NCBI GenBank assembly: GCA_947457605.1
Contig: CANGWP010000038.1
Location: 1-16,580, forward strand
DNA: 16,580 nucleotides
Source of the DNA: Bdellovibrionales bacterium
GTDB taxonomy: Bacteria > Bdellovibrionota > UBA1018 > CAIMNF01
Direction of reading: 5' to 3'
The notes under the pieces are model-generated. The model saw only the letters and a program-made list of their open reading frames with translations, searched no databases and was not told the origin of the DNA. The position numbers were made by a program, and so were the translations under genes. Of this stretch, positions 8,448 through 14,261 are shown one piece after another. Position 1 is the stretch's first letter. Each line of letters begins with the position of its first letter.

Positions 8448-9011
8448 CTAGAGTTGTGCCTCTAGGTCAACCACTTCGGAAGGCAAAGCTTCTATTTTTG
8501 CCGAAACTCCGGGTGCCCATTGGGTCGGGTTGTTCCTTAGTGAATGAAGGCACATCGCGCGTACGGAGGGCGGCAATTCGGACCCAGCTGCACACTCCGA
8601 GAAAAAGCGGCTCGCACTTGGAAACTCTTCAGGACGTCTCTCAAGAAACTCCTCAAGCTCACCCAGTGCTGCGCCTGCCTCGATGATCCTGGCTGGCGTG
8701 CTATGCGCTTCATCCGAAGGAAGATCCTGAAGATCCCCCAATGTTGGGAGGGCGCGTTTTACCTTGCCGATTTCCTGAGAAAGTTCAGGTGAATAAGGAG
8801 CCGCCTCGCCGGATGCTGGTGCAAATGAGGTAGCTTCAGAACCCTCGACCATCGATTCATTCAGTGTCGCTTCCCCGGCTGCCTCTTGGAAATCCTTTGA
8901 AACCTCTATGGGAGCCTCGAGCGTAGTTTTGGAATCATGACTCTTACTGGAGTTGAGATAGACCAAAACACAGATTCCCGTTATAAAACCGAACAAAACT
9001 GAATTCTTCAA
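8448..9011 (-). CDS. Membrane-anchored protein of unknown function
   Basis: A 187-residue protein I do not recognise. It has one N-terminal hydrophobic segment (about 5-19), probably an uncleaved anchor since no lipobox or clear cleavage site is seen. An acidic, Ala/Ser/Glu-rich stretch follows (about 25-80), then a helical C-terminal part (about 85-187) with two Cys residues in FFSEC and RAMCLHSL. The start is TTG at 9011, supported by GGAG at 9017-9020 (minus strand), 5 bases upstream. No ATG lies nearby in frame. It begins 2 bases after the stop of the exported HExxH protein, so the two are one operon and may act together. It converges on the ETF oxidoreductase gene with a 22-bp gap and no visible terminator. 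Confidence 0.7.
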   Translation of the reverse strand: MKNSVLFGFITGICVLVYLNSSKSHDSKTTLEAPIEVSKDFQEAAGEATLNESMVEGSEATSFAPASGEAAPYSPELSQEIGKVKRALPTLGDLQDLPSDEAHSTPARIIEAGAALGELEEFLERRPEEFPSASRFFSECAAGSELPPSVRAMCLHSLRNNPTQWAPGVSAKIEALPSEVVDLEAQL

Positions 9012-9013
9012 AA

Positions 9014-9958
9014 CTACTCCAAATCATTCCCCTTGGTCCGGGCAAATGAAATCATTCTTTCAGGACGATCACTCCAAGAGACCGCCTTCTGCACTCGCCC
9101 CTCCGCGTCTCGAAACGTAGAGAGAACTCTAGACCTGGAATCCGCCTCAATCATCTTCAAGGTGGTTTTCTCTTTTGTCGTACACTCTCCGCAAGCCGCA
9201 ATTAAACTGTTCAGAGTTTGTGCTCCGACGGTATAGGGACCATTCAGGTTCTTATCACAGGCCGGGTATCCAGCATAGGCATGTCCTTCGGGGCAAATAG
9301 CGTGCATAAAGCCAAGCGTTGCCCCATGCCCATCACTATGACGTGATTCATGGAAAAGGGTTGAAAGACGAGAAAGTGCGTTCGCCGGCAAATTCTGTGC
9401 ACTTGGGCTAACCCTGAAGCGCTCCAGAAACAGCCCCTTCCCGATCTGAATCATACCTTCCCGCGGAGAGAAGATCGGCAATAAATCTCCATCTGTTTTC
9501 TTGAGAGCAAGAAGGATCCGGTTCTGCTTTGCCATCATATACAACGCAGTACCGGTGTTGGACATGATCAGTACCGGCTCAGAGGCTGAGCCATTAGATT
9601 GCTCTTTGGGCCTCGGCTTGGTTGCGTCCGGCTTTGGAAAGGATTTAGGCTCCGGGTAAGATGCCACCCCGGGAGCAACCATGATGGCTGCTTCAAGATC
9701 CATCTTCTCTGAAATCACAAGCTTCACCCGGGCATCAAGCCACTCCTGTAGGGATTGGGCACTCAGGCCCCCCTTGAGCCCAAGCAACTTCCGAGTGACC
9801 TCATCATTCGGCCCATTCTGGAACTGCAGTTTTTTCAGGTAAGCTTGATCTGACTCCAATGATCTCGCTTGATCATCCGGTATACCGGAGTCCAATTCAA
9901 TCGCAAGAGATTGGACCGAAACAAGTGCGCCGAATAACAGAGCTGATAGATACCGCAT
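9014..9958 (-). CDS. Exported protein with HExxH motif, putative zinc metalloprotein
   Basis: A 314-residue protein with a Sec signal peptide (about 1-19, VQSLA). A helical N-terminal part (25-95) leads into a Pro/Lys-rich linker (about 100-125). The C-terminal domain carries LFHESRHSDGHG: H203-E204-x-x-H207 with H211 nearby. HExxH is the zinc and catalytic motif of many metallopeptidases, but the metzincin third ligand spacing (HExxHxxGxxH) is not met, so the third ligand is unknown; E271 is one candidate. Four Cys (C222, C234, C256, C259) follow and could form disulfides or bind metal. GGAGGT on the minus strand (9962-9967) supports ATG 9958. It is coupled to the downstream anchored protein. 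A peptidase role is an inference from the motif alone. Confidence 0.75.
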   Translation of the reverse strand: MRYLSALLFGALVSVQSLAIELDSGIPDDQARSLESDQAYLKKLQFQNGPNDEVTRKLLGLKGGLSAQSLQEWLDARVKLVISEKMDLEAAIMVAPGVASYPEPKSFPKPDATKPRPKEQSNGSASEPVLIMSNTGTALYMMAKQNRILLALKKTDGDLLPIFSPREGMIQIGKGLFLERFRVSPSAQNLPANALSRLSTLFHESRHSDGHGATLGFMHAICPEGHAYAGYPACDKNLNGPYTVGAQTLNSLIAACGECTTKEKTTLKMIEADSRSRVLSTFRDAEGRVQKAVSWSDRPERMISFARTKGNDLE

Positions 9959-9966
9959 GCTACCTC

Positions 9967-9984
9967 CACCCCTGAGTTGGGGTG
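9967..9984 (-). promoter_or_regulatory. Hairpin next to the ribosome binding site of the HExxH gene
   Basis: Arms CACCCC (9967-9972) and GGGGTG (9979-9984) form a 6-bp GC-rich stem with a 6-base loop. In the minus-strand mRNA the stem ends directly on GGAGGT and 9 bases before the ATG. It could hide the ribosome binding site and act as a translational switch. Symmetry is exact; function is inferred. Confidence 0.4.
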
Positions 9985-10025
9985 AACGGAAGCTAAACGG
10001 ATTTCATTTTTTTGTAAACAGAATT

Positions 10026-10049
10026 AATTTAATTAATATTTATTAAATT
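10026..10049. repeat. AT-only inverted repeat downstream of the RHH gene
   Basis: AATTTAAT (10026-10033) and ATTAAATT (10042-10049) are perfect 8-bp inverted arms around an 8-bp AT spacer, within a strongly AT-rich stretch (about 10010-10070). The 123-bp gap (9959-10081) would carry the promoter of the HExxH operon; TTTACA on the minus strand at 10013-10018 is a possible -35, with no convincing -10. The repeat could be an operator for the adjacent RHH protein, but AT-rich symmetry also arises by chance. Confidence 0.35.
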
Positions 10050-10081
10050 GGTTTAGAATAAAAACTAATACGGTCGCGCGA

Positions 10082-10264
10082 TCACTTTTTTCTGGGAAGA
10101 AAATCACTATGAACCGCGATAAAGCGCTTGATCGCGGTATTGACGATTTCAGATTCACCAAACTTGGTAAAATCCGCCATCTTCTTAATGGTTTCAGCTA
10201 CTTCCTTTTCAAGGGTGAGCGTAACCTGGGCTGTCGTTCCTTTTAAAACATAGTCATCTTTCAT
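10082..10264 (-). CDS. Small ribbon-helix-helix (CopG/Arc-type) DNA-binding protein
   Basis: A 60-residue protein with the ribbon-helix-helix layout: a beta strand (about TAQVTLTL, 11-18), helix one (EKEVAETIKKMADF), a turn (TKFGES) and helix two (EIVNTAIKRFIAVHS). Such proteins dimerise and bind DNA with the paired strand; many are antitoxins or plasmid-type repressors. No toxin-like gene lies next to it, so it may be a lone regulator of its own promoter or of the flanking genes. The start ATG 10264 has only a weak GGA upstream, and an in-frame stop lies 12 bases before it, so no longer start is possible. Fold assignment is likely; targets are unknown. Confidence 0.65.
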   Translation of the reverse strand: MKDDYVLKGTTAQVTLTLEKEVAETIKKMADFTKFGESEIVNTAIKRFIAVHSDFLPRKK

Positions 10265-10446
10265 AGGAGTCCGACGTTATTCATATTTTTTCCAGAGGTC
10301 AACGGGTATCCGGAAAGACACACTGTCTAGAAGTCAGACACCTGTATAGCCCAAAAATTTGACATCTACTTCAGCTTCAAACTAGGGACTCCCGAGGCTG
10401 GCCCTCTTTTTGCTTAATCATGCTTGAGAGATTTTTTTCATAGGAG
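10259..10446. repeat. Direct 11-bp repeat and paired hyphenated palindromes in a divergent intergenic region
   Basis: TTTCATAGGAG occurs at 10259-10269, over the RHH start codon, and at 10436-10446, over the ribosome binding site of the next gene. GGAGTCC (10266-10272) and GGGACTCCC (10385-10393) are hyphenated palindromes of the same kind, one at each end. Between them TGTCT (10324-10328) and AGACA (10336-10340) form a small inverted repeat. These could be operator sites controlling both divergent genes; the matches are exact but short. Confidence 0.35.
10359..10387 (+). promoter_or_regulatory. Candidate promoter of the peptidoglycan-binding repeat protein
   Basis: A perfect -35 box TTGACA is at 10359-10364. 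The region 16-17 bp downstream (ACTAGG to CTAGGG, about 10381-10387) is a poor -10 box, so the promoter may need an activator or use another sigma factor. The predicted leader is about 60 bases. Confidence 0.35.
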
Positions 10447-10452
10447 AGATGT

Positions 10453-12447
10453 ATGAATAGAACACTATACAGTTCGTTAATGCTTTTGATTTTATTGGGC
10501 GCGCCCCAGATTGGTTTTGCTGGGGACCCATTGCCAACACCGCCGACCATTTCAAAGGAATTCGGAAAAAAGGGATCGAAAAGCGACATCACCGCTCTTC
10601 AAGAAATTCTCAAGTACCTTGGGAAGGACGTTCAAGTAAATGGCAAGTTTGATGAAAAGACAAAGAAAGCCTTGAGTGATTTCCGAAAGGAAAAGGGACT
10701 ACCGAACTCAGATGGGTCCGGGACCTTCCCTGCCTACGTATCGACCCCGGTCAAGGACGCACTGTATGCTTCCTGGAATGAAAAACAGACGAAAGAAGCC
10801 AATGACAAGCTTGCATTTGAGAAAGCTAGTAGTAATGCAGTTCCGGCCAAGACAGAGGATACGAAACAACCCTCACCTGTCACTACGCCAAGCATCGACA
10901 AGCTTTCTTACCTTTCGCCAGACGATCTTTCCGAATTCGGTCTAAAACTTGAGTTTGTGGGGTACAACCTGGAAGCCACAGGCTCACTGCCTGAAGAATG
11001 CGCGAAAAGGCTGAAATATGGTGACCGAAGGGAATTCGGCGCTGAGAGTCCAAGCTCTGCGAATGCAGTGAGCAGCGCTGATGACCTGGCCCTACGATCT
11101 AGGAAGGTTGGTGTTCAAATCATCTTCCGCGGTGACGAGAAAGAAAAGTCTCTGGCCGAGTGCATGGAAAAGCACAAAGATGACAAGAAAAATTCCGTAA
11201 AGCTGAAAAAGTACGTGGATCATACCGGCAAAGCAATGATCGCCGGGCTTCTCGACGAATCTGACGAATTCAGCGCAGTTGAACCAAGAGTCACATCCCC
11301 AACTTTTAAGAAACTCGAGCTGGCGATTGGAAATTGCCCTGAGTGCGATAAAAACCCTGAACTCACACGAGAGCTGATCGATGAAGTAAATGGACTTGAC
11401 TACTCCTTCCTGGTAGGGACACAAAAAGAGCTGATTCGGAAGTCGCTCTCCCACATCGAAAAAGCAATCAAGAACGCGAAGAGCTTGAGTGAGCTAAAAC
11501 GACTTCGGTCTGAACTCATGGACCTCGCCAAACAGGTGGATCGGCTGTCCATTGATGGCAGCGACAAAGAGTCGATGCTTTCAGCTATCAGTGCGGACTT
11601 TGATCTCTTACTAGAAGCGAATCAACGCATGGCCGCGGAATCTCGAAAAGCTTGCTCTGAGAAAACCACGGGTCGCAGCTTCTACAAAGGGAACACTTGT
11701 GGCGGTGAATCAAATCACGCTGACTTTATCGCCTCTACCCACGATGCCATTTCCCAGCTTCCAGGGCTAGACGCTGCAAGTCGGGATAGCGAAAGACGAC
11801 TGGCAGACGAGTTCTCGCAGGGCGGCCTTTCAAGAGTAGATTTCATTTCTAACCTTGATCCAGCTCACGAGGAGGTCGTAGATGCACTGAACAATGGTAA
11901 AACTGATCTTCGGTACCTAAGCATGAATGTGCAGCGATCGTGTGCGTGGCTCACCCCTGCAACATTTGCGAGCTGTAATCAGGCGAAATACGACTATCAG
12001 CAGACTCTACAGACCTATCAGACTCTTTCTCAGCGGTATTCTAGCCTACAATCCATGAGTCAGATCGGCCCGGGTTATATGCAGCCAAACGGGTTCGCTC
12101 CAAACGGGTTCGCTCCAAACGGGTTCGCTCCAAACGGGTTCGCTCCAAACGGGTTCGCTCCAAACGGGTTCGCACCAAATGGGTTCGCACCAAATGGGTT
12201 CGCACCAAATGGGTTCGCACCAAATGGGTTCGCACCAAATGGGTTCGCACCAAATGGGTTCGCATCTAACACTAGCTCACAGGGGAATGGTTTCCAGTAT
12301 GCAATGTTTCCACAGGTCGGCACGCAGCAGCCACAACAAGGTTCCTTTGTGCAGCCCGGTAACTTCCTGAACAATGGAATGAACATGCCCACAGCAGTGC
12401 CCCTGAACGGAAACTTCAACTCCTGGAATCAACCGAGTATGTTCTAA
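10453..12447 (+). CDS. Exported peptidoglycan-binding protein with PNGFA tandem repeats
   Basis: A 664-residue protein with a Sec signal peptide (about 1-23, cleavage after GFA). A peptidoglycan-binding type 1 domain lies at about 38-104 (SDITALQEILKYLG, VNGKFDEKTKKALSDF, KGLPNSDG). A long, mostly helical and charged middle region (about 110-535) contains scattered Cys (for example NCPEC, TCGG, CAW, ASC) that could form disulfides in the periplasm. The C-terminus is low-complexity Asn/Gln/Gly/Pro/Phe/Met-rich. Residues 545-604 are 12 exact copies of PNGFA. AGGAGA at 10442-10447 precedes ATG 10453; the ATG at 10449 is out of frame and stops at once. A strong terminator follows. Binding to cell wall is inferred from the first domain; no catalytic domain is recognisable. 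Confidence 0.75.
   Translation: MNRTLYSSLMLLILLGAPQIGFAGDPLPTPPTISKEFGKKGSKSDITALQEILKYLGKDVQVNGKFDEKTKKALSDFRKEKGLPNSDGSGTFPAYVSTPVKDALYASWNEKQTKEANDKLAFEKASSNAVPAKTEDTKQPSPVTTPSIDKLSYLSPDDLSEFGLKLEFVGYNLEATGSLPEECAKRLKYGDRREFGAESPSSANAVSSADDLALRSRKVGVQIIFRGDEKEKSLAECMEKHKDDKKNSVKLKKYVDHTGKAMIAGLLDESDEFSAVEPRVTSPTFKKLELAIGNCPECDKNPELTRELIDEVNGLDYSFLVGTQKELIRKSLSHIEKAIKNAKSLSELKRLRSELMDLAKQVDRLSIDGSDKESMLSAISADFDLLLEANQRMAAESRKACSEKTTGRSFYKGNTCGGESNHADFIASTHDAISQLPGLDAASRDSERRLADEFSQGGLSRVDFISNLDPAHEEVVDALNNGKTDLRYLSMNVQRSCAWLTPATFASCNQAKYDYQQTLQTYQTLSQRYSSLQSMSQIGPGYMQPNGFAPNGFAPNGFAPNGFAPNGFAPNGFAPNGFAPNGFAPNGFAPNGFAPNGFAPNGFASNTSSQGNGFQYAMFPQVGTQQPQQGSFVQPGNFLNNGMNMPTAVPLNGNFNSWNQPSMF
12085..12264 (+). 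repeat. 12 x 15-bp tandem repeat (PNGFA-coding minisatellite)
   Basis: Twelve back-to-back 15-bp units, CCAAAYGGGTTCGCW, all in frame. Units 1-5 are CCAAACGGGTTCGCT, unit 6 is CCAAACGGGTTCGCA and units 7-12 are CCAAATGGGTTCGCA. Every change is synonymous. The sorted block order shows expansion of two unit types by slippage or unequal crossover, joined at unit 6. Copy number is expected to vary among strains without breaking the frame. Confidence 0.97.
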
Positions 12448-12489
12448 GTCCCCGGCCCCTGTAAACTCTCTTTAAATAAAAACTCTCAA

Positions 12490-12519
12490 AGCAGAGTGGG
12501 AAACCACTCTGCTTTTTTT
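12490..12519 (+). terminator. Rho-independent terminator after the repeat protein gene
   Basis: A perfect 10-bp stem AGCAGAGTGG / CCACTCTGCT with a GAAA tetraloop is followed by T residues through 12519. It lies 43 bases after the stop and separates this gene from the cold-shock gene. Confidence 0.93.
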
Positions 12520-12602
12520 ATTTGACGGAAATCTGACGAACCGATATCCCTTTAATCATAGACATCAGTTGTTGCTCACATCAGTTTTGAAAGGGGATTT
12601 TA
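12520..12602 (+). promoter_or_regulatory. Promoter and leader region of the cold-shock gene
   Basis: TTGACG at 12522-12527 is a candidate -35, but no good -10 sits at the usual distance (TATCCC at 12545-12550 is weak; TTTAAT at 12551-12556 lacks a clear -35). The leader carries a 9-bp direct repeat, ACATCAGTT, at 12562-12570 and 12578-12586. AAGGGGA at about 12590-12596 is the ribosome binding site. Confidence 0.35.
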
Positions 12603-12821
12603 ATGGCAACTCAGGTAAAAGGCACCGTGAAATGGTTCAATGACGCAAAAGGTTTCGGCTTCGTTCAAACCGAGACCATAGATGGAGATATTTTCGTTCA
12701 CTACAGCGCAATTCAGGGAGATGGCTTCAAGACTCTCTCTGAAGGACAAGCTGTTCAGTTCGAATTAGTTACCGGTCCTAAAGGCCCACAGGCTTACAAT
12801 GTGACCAAATTCGAAAATTAA
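12603..12821 (+). CDS. csp: Cold-shock domain protein (CspA family)
   Basis: A 72-residue single cold-shock domain, the standard length. It opens KGTVKWFNDAKGFGFV, with RNP1 KGFGFV at residues 16-21 and RNP2 DIFVHY at 29-34, plus the conserved aromatic residues W11, F12, F18, F20, F31 and H33 that stack on single-stranded RNA or DNA. Such proteins melt RNA structure and affect translation and antitermination; some are cold-induced and others constitutive, which the sequence does not decide. It is a single-gene unit, with a terminator before and after it. The start ATG 12603 follows a good purine-rich ribosome binding site. Confidence 0.97.
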   Translation: MATQVKGTVKWFNDAKGFGFVQTETIDGDIFVHYSAIQGDGFKTLSEGQAVQFELVTGPKGPQAYNVTKFEN

Positions 12822-12843
12822 TAAGAAAATTTATTGAAAGTCA

Positions 12844-12874
12844 AGGGCTTCGCGTTTTGCGCGGGGCCCTTTTT
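12844..12874 (+). terminator. Rho-independent terminator after csp
   Basis: An 11-bp stem, AGGGCTTCGCG (12844-12854) with CGCGGGGCCCT (12860-12870), includes two G-T pairs and a TTTTG loop. It is followed by TTTT, G and TTTTT. On the other strand the T-run is poor, so it mainly serves csp. Confidence 0.88.
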
Positions 12875-12878
12875 GTTT

Positions 12879-14258
12879 TTAACGTGATATTTGCTCCAGA
12901 AGCCTTTGGCCGAGTCGACCATGATTTCCGCTTTTTTTTCTAGCAAGGGGGCTTATCCACACATCCGGCCTCACTAACGAGCCATTCCTTACAACTCTTC
13001 CGAAATGCCTCTCTGCCAAGTCTGAAAAATCGACCGAAATCTTTTCACTCCAGATTGAACAGCCAAGACCATAGGATAGTGCTTCAAAACCACGCGCTAT
13101 CTCTACCATATCATCAAACTTGATTATCGTTAAACTGGGTCCCAGAACCTCTTGATGAAAGACGACCATTTCTCGTATTTTTTCAAAATTCAAGTCTCTG
13201 AAAGTCGCTACAGTGGGAGTCACAAAACACGATTGTTCAGCCAGTCGCTTTCCTTTAAAAATCATCTCAGCCCCCTCTCTTTCAATTACACTTGAATATT
13301 TGAGGTATCGATCAACGCTGCCTTGGTCTTGGAGCGGTCCCAACGCATCTTTAGTTTTTGCAATGTTCTTTGTTAGCCGATCAACCCCTTCCAGCAATTC
13401 CTCAACCACCCCATCAAAATATTCATCATGTATGAAAAGAAGCGGTGAACTCAGACAGTTTTGACCGGCACCCAAAAATGCGTCTTCCAAAACAGTATCT
13501 ACGAGTTGCGAACTGATCCCTCTGTTTAGAACAGTCACATTCTTTGAGCCGAGATAGAGAAGGACCTCACGAGAGGGGATGTGCAAAACATCCTGACGTA
13601 TCCTCATGCCAACTTCATAAGAACCCTGAAAGATAACAATATCCACCTTGGGGTGGGAAATGAGACGCCGACCAACCTCTTTATCGCCAACAACCACCTG
13701 GATTGATATCGGGCTTACCGTTGACCCCTGAAGAATTCTCGCAATCTCCAACGCAATCTTCGTGGTCTTTTCTGAGGGTTTTAAAATCACCGGATTGCCA
13801 ACAACAAAATTGGCCAATGTGAATTGAATTGAATAAAAAATCGGCCACACAGACGAACCCACTACCACACAGATTCCGCGGGACGAATATCTTCCGTAAA
13901 AATCCTCATGATCCCTTAAGCTTTGTATGTAGGCAATAGTTGAGTCAAACTCGACTGAAAAATCATTTATTGTTCGACCGGATTCAATTCTTACAATATC
14001 GAATAACCTATCCTTATGATCGAGAAGTTCTTGTTGAATTTTATCGAGATCTTTCCCCGAAAATGATTCTTGTCTATTTCTATTAAATTTGGCCCGAATG
14101 CCAGTTGCTGCCTCAATGGCATTATGCGCATCTGACAACTTGGAGGAAATCCTGAATAGGATTTGATTGCTGTCGGTTGGTGAAAAATGGTCAACCCAAC
14201 TACCGGGAGATCTTCCCACCTGGGTGTCACAAAGTAGGACGCTTTCCAGAATTTCCAT
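12879..14258 (-). CDS. Divergent aldehyde-dehydrogenase-fold protein lacking two catalytic residues
   Basis: A 459-residue member of the NAD(P)-dependent aldehyde dehydrogenase superfamily, closest by eye to AstD (succinylglutamate semialdehyde dehydrogenase). The cofactor region is recognisable: GNPVILKPSEK (K160) and FQGSYEVG (210-217). The nucleophile C268 is present in GAGQNC, and E370 in QEVLGP. Two residues are changed: the transition-state Asn of the PWNxP/PYNFP motif is Val137 (SSVWPIF), and the general-base Glu of LELGGKN is Tyr235 (LLYLGSKN). The usual Phe of ExFGP is Leu372. Acyl-CoA-forming relatives also lack the Glu, so a changed reaction is possible, as is a non-enzyme role. 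It starts 3 bases after the stop of the M20-like gene, without a clear ribosome binding site, so coupled translation is likely. Confidence 0.85.
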   Translation of the reverse strand: MEILESVLLCDTQVGRSPGSWVDHFSPTDSNQILFRISSKLSDAHNAIEAATGIRAKFNRNRQESFSGKDLDKIQQELLDHKDRLFDIVRIESGRTINDFSVEFDSTIAYIQSLRDHEDFYGRYSSRGICVVVGSSVWPIFYSIQFTLANFVVGNPVILKPSEKTTKIALEIARILQGSTVSPISIQVVVGDKEVGRRLISHPKVDIVIFQGSYEVGMRIRQDVLHIPSREVLLYLGSKNVTVLNRGISSQLVDTVLEDAFLGAGQNCLSSPLLFIHDEYFDGVVEELLEGVDRLTKNIAKTKDALGPLQDQGSVDRYLKYSSVIEREGAEMIFKGKRLAEQSCFVTPTVATFRDLNFEKIREMVVFHQEVLGPSLTIIKFDDMVEIARGFEALSYGLGCSIWSEKISVDFSDLAERHFGRVVRNGSLVRPDVWISPLARKKSGNHGRLGQRLLEQISR

Positions 14259-14261
14259 AAA

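Noticed and set aside
10316..10341. AGACAC repeats and TGTCT/AGACA inverted repeat resembling a transposon end
   Set aside because: No transposase, no second end and no target duplication are visible; 5-6 bp matches are too short to call a mobile element.
10384..10409. GC-rich stretch ending CCCTCTTTTT as a terminator or attenuator
   Set aside because: The possible stem is short and mismatched, and the T-run is modest. It lies between promoter and gene, so attenuation is conceivable but not supported.
12041..12419. Repetitive antisense reading frames over the 15-bp repeat
   Set aside because: The repeat unit has no stop in several frames, so tandem copies keep them open. The plus-strand frame has the signal peptide, ribosome binding site, domain and terminator.
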